From assembly GCA_017620055.1 (NCBI GenBank), contig JAFZRD010000014.1:1-17292 (forward strand): a stretch of DNA of 17,292 nucleotides, given 5' to 3'. The notes below the pieces were generated by a model, which saw only the letters and a list, made by a program, of their open reading frames with translations, was not told where the DNA came from and did not search any database. Positions 6,370-14,339 of this stretch are shown in pieces (the first letter of the stretch is position 1; each line of letters opens with the position of its first letter). The translations under genes were made by a program, and so were the position numbers. The stretch comes from Lachnospiraceae bacterium (GTDB lineage: Bacteria > Bacillota_A > Clostridia > Lachnospirales > Lachnospiraceae).

Positions 6370-8695
6370 CTTCTTCCTCTTCGTATGTTACGGGAGAATC
6401 TTCGTCCTTGGGAATGTTGTACTTCTCGATGAACTCATCAAGAGGTATCGGACGCGAATACAGGAATCCCTGTGCGTAGATACATCCTATGTCGAGAAGC
6501 ATGTCGACCTGCTCATGGGTCTCGACGCCTTCACATATAACGCGCAGATTAAGGCCTTCCGCCATCTCGACGATCTTCCTGAGGATCCATTTACCGCTGT
6601 CGCTCTGGACCGATTCGTCAAGGAATCCCCTGTCGATCTTGAGCACATCGAACGGGATGTCACGCAGCAGATTCAGCGAAGAATAGCCGGATCCGAAATC
6701 GTCGATCGAAAGGTTCATGTTGAACTCCTTGAGATTTCTCATGACCTCGAGCATGCGCTCCTTCTCGTTGAAGAACACGGTCTCCGTGATCTCGAGTTCG
6801 ATAAGACCCTTCGGTACTCTGTAGCGGAGCATTATCTCCTGTACCTTCATTATGTAGTTTGGATCATAGAGCAGATATCTCGACTGGTTGATCGATATCG
6901 GATAAACCTCGCGGCCTTCGTCGATCATCCTTCTGATGTATTTGCATATCTCCTCGAGCATATAGAAGTCTATGCTCTCGATGAATCCGTTCCTCTCAAA
7001 TACAGGGATGAAATCTCCGGGCGGGATGATGTGCCCCGTCGAATCAACCCATCTGATAAGCGCTTCCGCACCGACGATATGATCGGTCTCCATGTCCCAC
7101 TTGGGCTGAAGGTACGGTTTGAACTCGTTGTTCTGAAGAGCTTCGTGCATCCTCGATTCGACACGCTCCTGTTTGCGCGTCTCCTCCATCAGCTGTTCAC
7201 GGTACTCCGCCTCGAAGTTGTTGCGGATCGCGGTGTTGACCGATTTACGCGCAAGGTTTGCCTTATCGATCATGTCGGCGATCGGCTCTTTCTTGTCCCT
7301 GATGTAATAGATACCGGTCTTGAACTTGATCGGGTATTTCATTCCGATCTCTTCGGTCGCCTTCTGAAGTCTGTCGCTGATGAACTCTTTACGATCCGTA
7401 TTTCTCTCGTCATCAACGCACAGTCCGACGAATCTGTCGGCAGAGAGTCTGCCGAACGTCTCATTATATGAATAACTTTCCTTGAGCACGACCGCTATGT
7501 CGCGAAGGAGCATGTCGGCTTTGAGATGCCCGTATCCCTCGTTGATGTATCTGAAGTTCGTAACATCAAAACACACGAGCATGTACGGAACATCGGGATT
7601 CTCCATAAGGATTTCGGTCGCCCTCTGCTTGAACGCATTCTCGTTCGGGGCGCGCGTGAGCTCATCGACATACGCAAGATCGAACACTTTCTTCTGCTCT
7701 CTCTCGATGTACTTGATGACAAAGAGCGCCATCGCGGCCATTATCAGGATGACCATCAGCATGGTCACGAATGATTCGATCAGTATCGCCTGTATCGTTG
7801 CGCGTACATCATCTGAATAAACTATGTAGAAGATGTCCCAGTGGCTGTTTCCGGCAAGCTGCTTGTAAAGGGCGTATCCGGTCTTGCCGTCAACGGAGAT
7901 CGCACGCTTCGTGATCTGCTCCTGGTTGATCTCGTTGAGAACCTCGTCCCTTACCTCCTGGGCAGCATAATCATCGATGCTGTCCCTTGTGAGAAGATCG
8001 AATATGTTCTTGCCGGTTCCGTCGTATATCTTGTCACCCCTGATATATGTCACGATATTACCGTGCGAATCGGTAAGATATCTCTCCGCGACCATCGTCG
8101 ATACCGTCGACGAGGTCGTCGACTCGAAAAGCTCTGCCGCGTTGGCCACACCTATGATATAACCCTGGACAACACCGTTCTTGAGGACCGCCGAACCGAA
8201 ACATACTTCATCGTTCGACCTTTCCGGCGCAAAGTTACGGAATACCGAAACTGACTTCGACGGATCGATCTCATCGGCAAACGAGCTCGTTATCGTAGAC
8301 ACGAGTGCTCCGTTCGAACGGTATTTTATACCGCGGTTTGAAACATAGAACGCATATGGGAACTCATCCGTCTCCTCGAGGATCTTCAGACAGTTGCATA
8401 TGCTCGCCTTGTCGATATACTCATCCTCTGCGAGCACCTGTGCCTCGGCGGATACGAGCGAACCTTTTCTCTCGAAGTTCTCACTGAAGTACTTGGATGT
8501 CAGCTCGGACCTGTTTACGACGAAATCATTGGAGTTCTCTTCAAATGCCGTGAATATCCTGTGCACATGGAAAGCGCTCAGGAAAATACACAGCAGCAAA
8601 AGGACAAGACAGATAAGGATAAGCCTTACGAGCGTCTTCTCTTTTTTGATCCTGTTAAGCCATTTTGAGAATGATAAACGTCTCAGTCTTTTCAT
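6362..8695 (-). CDS. Membrane c-di-GMP phosphodiesterase: Cache-like sensor, degenerate GGDEF, intact EAL
   Basis: 777 residues. A basic N-terminus leads into helix 1 (about 23-43). An extracellular region of about 255 residues follows (about 45-300, size and layout like a Cache sensor), then helix 2 (about 302-326). The GGDEF domain (about 336-490) has its signature replaced by SADRF (418-422), so cyclase activity is very unlikely. The EAL domain (about 515-760) keeps the metal and catalytic motifs: EALIRW (544-549), N603, E635 in LEIT, DDFGSGYSS (665-673), K686, CEGVET (721-726) and Q742. It therefore probably hydrolyses c-di-GMP to pGpG in response to an external signal, perhaps with GTP binding at the dead GGDEF domain. 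It ends in an acidic tail (EEEEDE). Its start overlaps the purL stop as ATGA, and its end overlaps queH by 8 nt, so all three are expected on one mRNA. Confidence 0.93.
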   Translation of the reverse strand: MKRLRRLSFSKWLNRIKKEKTLVRLILICLVLLLLCIFLSAFHVHRIFTAFEENSNDFVVNRSELTSKYFSENFERKGSLVSAEAQVLAEDEYIDKASICNCLKILEETDEFPYAFYVSNRGIKYRSNGALVSTITSSFADEIDPSKSVSVFRNFAPERSNDEVCFGSAVLKNGVVQGYIIGVANAAELFESTTSSTVSTMVAERYLTDSHGNIVTYIRGDKIYDGTGKNIFDLLTRDSIDDYAAQEVRDEVLNEINQEQITKRAISVDGKTGYALYKQLAGNSHWDIFYIVYSDDVRATIQAILIESFVTMLMVILIMAAMALFVIKYIEREQKKVFDLAYVDELTRAPNENAFKQRATEILMENPDVPYMLVCFDVTNFRYINEGYGHLKADMLLRDIAVVLKESYSYNETFGRLSADRFVGLCVDDERNTDRKEFISDRLQKATEEIGMKYPIKFKTGIYYIRDKKEPIADMIDKANLARKSVNTAIRNNFEAEYREQLMEETRKQERVESRMHEALQNNEFKPYLQPKWDMETDHIVGAEALIRWVDSTGHIIPPGDFIPVFERNGFIESIDFYMLEEICKYIRRMIDEGREVYPISINQSRYLLYDPNYIMKVQEIMLRYRVPKGLIELEITETVFFNEKERMLEVMRNLKEFNMNLSIDDFGSGYSSLNLLRDIPFDVLKIDRGFLDESVQSDSGKWILRKIVEMAEGLNLRVICEGVETHEQVDMLLDIGCIYAQGFLYSRPIPLDEFIEKYNIPKDEDSPVTYEEEEDE

Positions 8696-11600
8696 CTGAA
8701 ATAAGCTACTCCCGATTCGAATATCTTCATATCCTGTTCACCGTAAATGTTGACGGCAACGCCCACGCCTCGCCGTTCGGAATGACCCATCTTGCCGAAT
8801 ACCCTTCCGTCGGGACTCGTGATACCTTCGATAGCGGCGAACGAACCGTTGATGTTGTATTCCTCATCCATCGATACGATGCCTTCGGGATCGCAGTATC
8901 TCGTTGCAACCTGTCCGTTTGCAAAAAGCGTTGCGATCACATCGTCGTTTGCGACAAATCTTCCCTCTCCGTGCGATACCGGGATAACATATGTCGATCC
9001 GAGTCCGGCACCCGCAAGCCACGGCGATAGGTTCGATACGACCTTTGTATACGCCATCTTCGAGATGTGGCGGTTGATCGTGTTGTATGTAAGTGTCGGC
9101 GAATTCTCATTCTGCCCGGTGATCTTTCCGTCAGGAAGAAGTCCGAGCTTGATGAGCGCCTGGAATCCGTTACAGATACCGAGCACAAGTCCGTCCCTCT
9201 TGTTCACAAGGTCCATTACCGCGTCGGCAAGCACCTCGTTTCTGAATGCGGTCGCAAAGAACTTCGCGGAGCCGTCAGGCTCATCGCCTGCCGAAAATCC
9301 CCCCGGGAACATTACTAGCTGCGCCTTTTCGATACCTTTTCTGAAGAGCTCGACAGAATCCCTTATGTCCTTAGGATCGCGGTTTGCGAAAACCTGCGTG
9401 ATGACATCCGCGCCGGCACGTTCGAATGCTTTTGCACTGTCGTACTCGCAGTTCGTTCCCGGAAATACCGGAATGAACACGGTGGGCTTTGCGACTTTAT
9501 TTCTGCAGACATACATCGACCTGCCCTTGCCGGCAATATCGTAAAGCGGATCTGAAAGTGCTTCGCGGTCTTTATAGCTTCTTGTCGGGAATACTTTCTC
9601 GAGTGGCTTCTTCCATGTCTCGAGCGCCTGAGCCAGATCGACGGATGCGCTGCCGTAACTGATCTTGCCGTCATCGGTCACTTCACCGATCACTGTGTAT
9701 CTGCCTGAAAGTTTTCCCACATCGCTGCCCGATACTTCGGAGATTATGAAACCGTATCCCGGCGTGAAGAGTCTGGCTTCGTCGAATGAATGCTCTATCT
9801 TAACCCCGAGACCGTTACCGAATGCCATCTTGCAAAGAGCCGGGGCAATACCGTAACCGTCGACGGCATATGCCGATCTGATAAGACCTGCCTTAACATC
9901 CTTGTGGAAGCTTTCGTACTGTGCTTTTGCATCTTCAAAATCGACCACATGGTATGCGTCGCTCCTGATATCCGTAAGTACAAGCTTGTTGCCCGCGCTC
10001 TTAAGTTCACATGTCACGACATCGTCCGCGCCTGCAACGTCCACCGCAAATGATACGAGTGTCGGCGGAACGTCTATATCCTGGAACGTGCCTGACATCG
10101 AATCCTTGCCGCCTATCGACGGAAGTCCGAGTCCCATCTGTGCGGAGAAAGCTCCGAGCAGTGCCGCGAAAGGCTGGCTCCATCTGTGCGGATCCTCCGT
10201 CATCCTTCTGAAATATTCCTGGAACGTGAACCTTATCTTCGAATGATCACCGCCCGCGCTGACAACCTTTGCGACGGATTCGATCACAGCGTAGATCGCG
10301 CCGTGATAAGGGCTCCAGCTTGACAGGAACGGATCGAAACCGTAGCTCATCATCGTTACGGTATCGCATTTGCCGCTGTAAACGGGAAGCTTTGCGATCA
10401 TGACCTGCGTCTCGCTAAGCTGCGTCTTACCGCCGTAAGGCATCAGCACGCTGCCCGCACCGATCGACGAGTCGAACATCTCGACAAGACCTTTCTGCGA
10501 GCAAACGTTAAGATCCGACAACGAATCGGAAAGAGCCGCATTAAAATCATGTGCCGCGATATCCCCGGCCACCTTGTCGATGATCGGCCTGTCAAAGAAA
10601 GGCTTCTCCTCGGGTATGTCTACAAATACTTCCGTCTCCTGATGAGCGCCGTTCGTATCGAGGAATGCTCTCTTCAGATTGACTATCTCTTTGCCGCGCC
10701 ATGTGAGGATCAGTCTCGGCTCTTTGGTGACAACCGCAACCTCAACGGCCTCAAGGTTCTCCTCAGCGGCATATTCAAGGAACTTCGGAACGTCGGAAGG
10801 TCCCACAACGACTGCCATTCTCTCCTGCGATTCGGATATCGCAAGCTCCGTTCCGTCAAGTCCCGCGTACTTCTTCGGCACCTTGTCAAGATCGATGCGA
10901 AGTCCGTCGGCAAGTTCTCCGATCGCAACGGAAACACCGCCTGCGCCGAAATCGTTACATTTTCTGATGAGTTTTGATACTTCGGGACGTCTGAACAGTC
11001 TCTGAAGTTTTCTCTCGGTAGGCGCGTTACCTTTCTGCACCTCGGCACCGCACGTCTCGATCGAGGAGAGCGTATGTGCCTTGGAAGATCCGGTCGCACC
11101 GCCGCAGCCGTCCCTTCCCGTACGTCCTCCGAGAAGTATTATTATATCTCCGGGATCGGATGTCGCCCTTACAACGTTCGACCTCTTTGCGGCACCCATG
11201 ACCGCTCCGATCTCCATACGCTTTGCAACATAATCCGGATGGTATATCTCCTTGACGTAACCCGTCGCAAGACCTATCTGGTTACCGTATGAACTGTATC
11301 CCGCGGCTGCACCGCGAACGAGCTTCTTCTGAGGGAGCTTGCCGGCAAGAGTCTGATCCATAGGTTTGGTCGGATCGGCCGCACCGGTAACACGCATCGC
11401 CTGATACACATAGCTTCTTCCCGACAGGGGATCGCGGATCGCACCGCCCAGACACGTTGCGGCTCCACCGAAAGGTTCGATCTCGGTCGGATGGTTGTGA
11501 GTCTCGTTCTTGAAGCTTACGAGCCACTCCTCGCTCTTTCCGTCTATCTCCACGGGAACAACGATCGAGCATGCGTTTATCTCATCGGACTCTTCCTGAT

Positions 11601-12474
11601 CGGCAAGTTTGCCCTGCTTCTTGAGTTCCTTCATTCCCATCAGGGCAATATCCATCAGACAGATGAACTTGTCCTTCCTGTCGCCGTACACATCCGCACG
11701 TGCTTTCCTGTAATCCTCGAAACTCTTTTTGATAGGCTCGGCATAGTATCCCTCACCGAACCCGATATTTGTCAGTTCCGTCGAGAACGTCGTATGCCTG
11801 CAGTGATCGCTCCAGTATGTGTCAAGAACGCGGATCTCCGTCATCGACGGATCACGGTGTTCGTCGTTTGCGAAATAATTCTGTATGTGGAGAAAATCCC
11901 TGAACGTCATCGCAAGTCCGAGGGAATCATAAAGCTTCCTGAGCGCGTCCTCCCCCATCGATGTGAAGCCGTCGAATATCTTAATGTCCTCGGGTTCCGG
12001 GAATACGGTTACGAGTGTATCGGGTTTGACGGCACCGGTCTCTCTCGAATCAACGGGATTGATGCAGTACGATCTGATCGAGGCGAATTCCTCATCCGTT
12101 ATGCTGCCGGACAGGCAGTACGTCGTTGCGGTCCTGATGATCGGCACCGCATCAGCCGAGAGGAACTGGACACACTGCACGGCCGAATCCGCACGCTGGT
12201 CGAACTGCCCCGGAAGATACTCAACCGAAAATACCCTGTCCCCGTCTTCCTTCGGAAAATCCTCTTCATAAAGGTCATCAACCGGAGGCTCCGAGAAGAC
12301 GCATTTCTTCGCAACATCAAACACTTCATCGTCAAGATCCTCTATATCGTATCTGATGAGTATCCTGACCTTTGTCAGACCTTTAAGGTCCATGTAACCT
12401 TTGAGGTCTTCAAACAGTTCATTTGCTGCTGCCGCATAGGGGGTTTTCTTTTCAACGTAGATTCGTCTGACCAT
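8692..12474 (-). CDS. purL: Phosphoribosylformylglycinamidine synthase, single-chain (FGAM synthase)
   Basis: 1260 residues, the large fused form. It converts FGAR, ATP and glutamine to FGAM in step four of de novo purine synthesis. The N-terminal PurS-like part (about 1-140) is followed by the linker and first synthetase half, with WSDHCRHTTF (221-230) and NETHNHPTEIEPFGGAAT (323-340). The second half carries the SIGGKDSMSGTF region (about 786-797). The C-terminal glutamine amidotransferase domain (about 995-1260) starts with FIPVFPGTNCE and has nucleophile C1101 in GICNGFQ and H1168/E1170 in SHGEGRF. No separate PurS or PurQ is needed. ATG 12474 lies one base after the radA stop, with AAGGA inside the radA end. 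Finding purL next to radA rather than in a pur cluster is unusual in my experience. I see no purine riboswitch or PurR box directly upstream. Confidence 0.97.
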   Translation of the reverse strand: MVRRIYVEKKTPYAAAANELFEDLKGYMDLKGLTKVRILIRYDIEDLDDEVFDVAKKCVFSEPPVDDLYEEDFPKEDGDRVFSVEYLPGQFDQRADSAVQCVQFLSADAVPIIRTATTYCLSGSITDEEFASIRSYCINPVDSRETGAVKPDTLVTVFPEPEDIKIFDGFTSMGEDALRKLYDSLGLAMTFRDFLHIQNYFANDEHRDPSMTEIRVLDTYWSDHCRHTTFSTELTNIGFGEGYYAEPIKKSFEDYRKARADVYGDRKDKFICLMDIALMGMKELKKQGKLADQEESDEINACSIVVPVEIDGKSEEWLVSFKNETHNHPTEIEPFGGAATCLGGAIRDPLSGRSYVYQAMRVTGAADPTKPMDQTLAGKLPQKKLVRGAAAGYSSYGNQIGLATGYVKEIYHPDYVAKRMEIGAVMGAAKRSNVVRATSDPGDIIILLGGRTGRDGCGGATGSSKAHTLSSIETCGAEVQKGNAPTERKLQRLFRRPEVSKLIRKCNDFGAGGVSVAIGELADGLRIDLDKVPKKYAGLDGTELAISESQERMAVVVGPSDVPKFLEYAAEENLEAVEVAVVTKEPRLILTWRGKEIVNLKRAFLDTNGAHQETEVFVDIPEEKPFFDRPIIDKVAGDIAAHDFNAALSDSLSDLNVCSQKGLVEMFDSSIGAGSVLMPYGGKTQLSETQVMIAKLPVYSGKCDTVTMMSYGFDPFLSSWSPYHGAIYAVIESVAKVVSAGGDHSKIRFTFQEYFRRMTEDPHRWSQPFAALLGAFSAQMGLGLPSIGGKDSMSGTFQDIDVPPTLVSFAVDVAGADDVVTCELKSAGNKLVLTDIRSDAYHVVDFEDAKAQYESFHKDVKAGLIRSAYAVDGYGIAPALCKMAFGNGLGVKIEHSFDEARLFTPGYGFIISEVSGSDVGKLSGRYTVIGEVTDDGKISYGSASVDLAQALETWKKPLEKVFPTRSYKDREALSDPLYDIAGKGRSMYVCRNKVAKPTVFIPVFPGTNCEYDSAKAFERAGADVITQVFANRDPKDIRDSVELFRKGIEKAQLVMFPGGFSAGDEPDGSAKFFATAFRNEVLADAVMDLVNKRDGLVLGICNGFQALIKLGLLPDGKITGQNENSPTLTYNTINRHISKMAYTKVVSNLSPWLAGAGLGSTYVIPVSHGEGRFVANDDVIATLFANGQVATRYCDPEGIVSMDEEYNINGSFAAIEGITSPDGRVFGKMGHSERRGVGVAVNIYGEQDMKIFESGVAYFR

Positions 12475-12475
12475 T

Positions 12476-13858
12476 TTAGTTTTCCTTTGTATTTATCATT
12501 TTGATGGCATCCGCCAGAGTCTCGACCGGAATGATTTTCCCTTTGGGGATATTGGACAGTGCCGCTGCATTCGATGCGGGCATCATGATCTTCGTAAATC
12601 CGAGCTTTAAGGCTTCCGTGGCGCGTCCTTCCGCAAGGGTTACCGATCTTACCTCGCCCGATAAGCCGACCTCACCGAAGACTACCATGTCTTCCTGAAT
12701 GACTGTCCCGGAAAATCCCGATACGATCGCGAGCGCTATCCCGAGGTCTGTCGCGGGCTCGTTCATCTTCATTCCGCCTGCGACATTTATGTATGCATCG
12801 CACTCAGATGTCTTGAGGCCCATGCGCTTTTCCAGCACCGCCATCAGCAGGTTAACCCTGTTAAAATCATACCCCGTGGCCTGTCGTCTCGGGATACCGA
12901 AACTGCTCCTGCATACAAGTGCCTGGACTTCGACGAGCATCGGTCTCGTGCCTTCCATCGCACATACGACTACCGATCCCGGCGAATCCTTGGGCCGGCC
13001 CGCAAGCATGTACTCCGAAGGATTCGTGACTTCCGCAAGGCCCTCGCTTACCATCTCGAACACGCCGATCTCGTTTGTGGATCCGAACCTGTTCTTCACG
13101 GCACGCACGATCCTGTATGACGCAAAGCGGTCGCCTTCAAAGTACAGAACGGTGTCGACCATATGCTCAAGCACTCTCGGTCCTGCAACCGTGCCTTCCT
13201 TCGTGACATGTCCGACTATGAATACCGTAATGTTAAGACTCTTTGCGATCGCAAGGAGAACCGCGGTGGCTTCCCTGACCTGAGAAACGCTTCCCGGGGC
13301 CGACGTTACATTCTCGGAATACATCGTCTGTATACTGTCTATAATGACCGCTTCGGGCCTGTGCTTCCTGATCGTCTCTTCGATGAGTGTCAGGTTCGTC
13401 TCGCACAGAAGCTTTAATCTGTCATCAAAGCCGCCGATCCGAACGGCGCGCATCTTGATCTGTTTGGCCGATTCCTCGCCGGATATATACAGCACGTTCG
13501 TTCCGGCCGAGGACAGATTGCGTCCTACCTGAAGCAGGAGGGTTGATTTTCCGATCCCGGGGTCCCCTCCTACCAAAACAAGGGAGCCCGGTACCATACC
13601 GCCTCCCAATACCCTGTCCAGTTCCGACAGCCCTGTTGTGATCCTATCAAGATCCGTCAGGGATACATCCCCGATACTGACAGGCTCGCTCGCCGCCCTT
13701 CCCGGGCCGTGTGACCTGCCTGCTTGTGCCGTCTTAACAACCGGCTCTTCCACGAACGTATTCCACGCTTTGCATGCGGGACACTGTCCCATCCACTTGG
13801 AAGATTCGTATCCGCATTCATTGCAGAAAAACGCGGTGGAAGGTCGTCCTTTTGCCAT
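12476..13858 (-). CDS. radA: RadA (Sms), DNA repair and recombination ATPase
   Basis: 460 residues, the standard RadA length. It is a RecA-related, DnaB-like helicase that extends D-loops and aids branch migration during recombination and repair. The N-terminal zinc finger has C12, C15, C26 and C29. The ATPase core has Walker A GGDPGIGKST (97-106), Walker B VIIDS (171-175) and the RadA-specific KNRFG motif (255-259). The C-terminal domain (about 290-460) is Lon-protease-like, containing GGMKMNEPATDLGIALA, without the Ser-Lys protease dyad, as is normal for RadA. It starts 3 nt after the 136-residue unknown gene and ends 1 nt before purL. A clpC-radA arrangement is familiar in Bacillota, here with an extra gene inserted between them. 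Confidence 0.97.
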   Translation of the reverse strand: MAKGRPSTAFFCNECGYESSKWMGQCPACKAWNTFVEEPVVKTAQAGRSHGPGRAASEPVSIGDVSLTDLDRITTGLSELDRVLGGGMVPGSLVLVGGDPGIGKSTLLLQVGRNLSSAGTNVLYISGEESAKQIKMRAVRIGGFDDRLKLLCETNLTLIEETIRKHRPEAVIIDSIQTMYSENVTSAPGSVSQVREATAVLLAIAKSLNITVFIVGHVTKEGTVAGPRVLEHMVDTVLYFEGDRFASYRIVRAVKNRFGSTNEIGVFEMVSEGLAEVTNPSEYMLAGRPKDSPGSVVVCAMEGTRPMLVEVQALVCRSSFGIPRRQATGYDFNRVNLLMAVLEKRMGLKTSECDAYINVAGGMKMNEPATDLGIALAIVSGFSGTVIQEDMVVFGEVGLSGEVRSVTLAEGRATEALKLGFTKIMMPASNAAALSNIPKGKIIPVETLADAIKMINTKEN

Positions 13859-13861
13859 TAA

Positions 13862-14272
13862 CTATTCAACAACCTTTACGCTTATTTCTCCTTTACCTTC
13901 AAGTTCAACCGATATGCTGAGCTTTCCGCCGAGGTTGGTCCTGATCTTACCGATGTCCTTCCCCGCAACGCTGACATTGTATTCCGTATCTTCCTTGAGT
14001 CCGACCGTTATCATCGCATCCTTGTCTCCGCATACGACAAATGACACACCGTCGGGTCCCGTCGTAAAATCGTTGACGCTCGTTCCGGGCTCCGATTCGT
14101 ACACGAACATCCCGTCACGCTCAAGCTTTGTAAGATCCTTGAAAGTCTTGACCTTGTAGAGGTTACCTTCAACGTCGAAATCCTCGAGCTTGGCCTTCGA
14201 TTCGAGCGTGTGATCGCCGAAACTGATAACATTACCGTTTTCCTTACGGATCAATTCAGAAACTGCAGCCAT
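13862..14272 (-). CDS. Conserved-looking 136-residue cytoplasmic protein, unknown function
   Basis: 136 residues with no signal peptide or membrane helix. The composition is acidic and beta-rich. The N-terminal half has a run like LYKVKTFKDLTKLERDG (about 38-54). The C-terminal half, with VSFVV (76-80), AMITVGL and EYNVSV followed by KIRTNLGGKLSISVEL (about 109-124), looks like a small beta-sandwich. I recall similar short proteins in Lachnospiraceae carrying the name endosialidase, but nothing in this sequence supports an enzyme of that kind. ATG 14272 has a strong AGGAGGG site (14279-14285). The gene sits between clpC and radA, 3 nt from radA, and a TATAAT lies upstream. The context suggests a housekeeping or stress role, but no function can be assigned. 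Confidence 0.85.
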   Translation of the reverse strand: MAAVSELIRKENGNVISFGDHTLESKAKLEDFDVEGNLYKVKTFKDLTKLERDGMFVYESEPGTSVNDFTTGPDGVSFVVCGDKDAMITVGLKEDTEYNVSVAGKDIGKIRTNLGGKLSISVELEGKGEISVKVVE

Positions 14273-14278
14273 TTACTT

Positions 14279-14285
14279 CCCTCCT
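14279..14285 (-). promoter_or_regulatory. Shine-Dalgarno of the 136-residue gene
   Basis: AGGAGGG on the minus strand lies six bases before ATG 14272. It is the strongest ribosome site in the right-hand unit, suggesting high expression of the small protein. Confidence 0.8.
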
Positions 14286-14318
14286 GTCGATTAAACACCA
14301 AAGATAAACTGCGTATTT

Positions 14319-14324
14319 ATTATA
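14319..14324 (-). promoter_or_regulatory. Possible internal promoter (-10 TATAAT) after clpC
   Basis: A perfect TATAAT on the minus strand in the 67-nt clpC to 136-residue-gene gap, preceded immediately by TG. Any -35 would fall in the last codons of clpC and matches poorly (TTCAAT at 17 nt, about 3/6). It would start transcription about 40 nt upstream of the small gene and could serve radA and purL independently of clpC. It is plausible but unproven. Confidence 0.4.
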
Positions 14325-14339
14325 CAACAAAACCCCGTC

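Noticed and set aside
6515..7471. Plus-strand open frame (318 codons) opposite the EAL domain
   Set aside because: The minus-strand EAL motifs are intact. The plus frame is a shadow.
11491..12504. Long plus-strand open frame (337 codons) opposite the N-terminal part of purL
   Set aside because: It lies opposite conserved PurL signature sequence and its product is low-complexity Arg/Ile/Leu-rich without recognisable domains.
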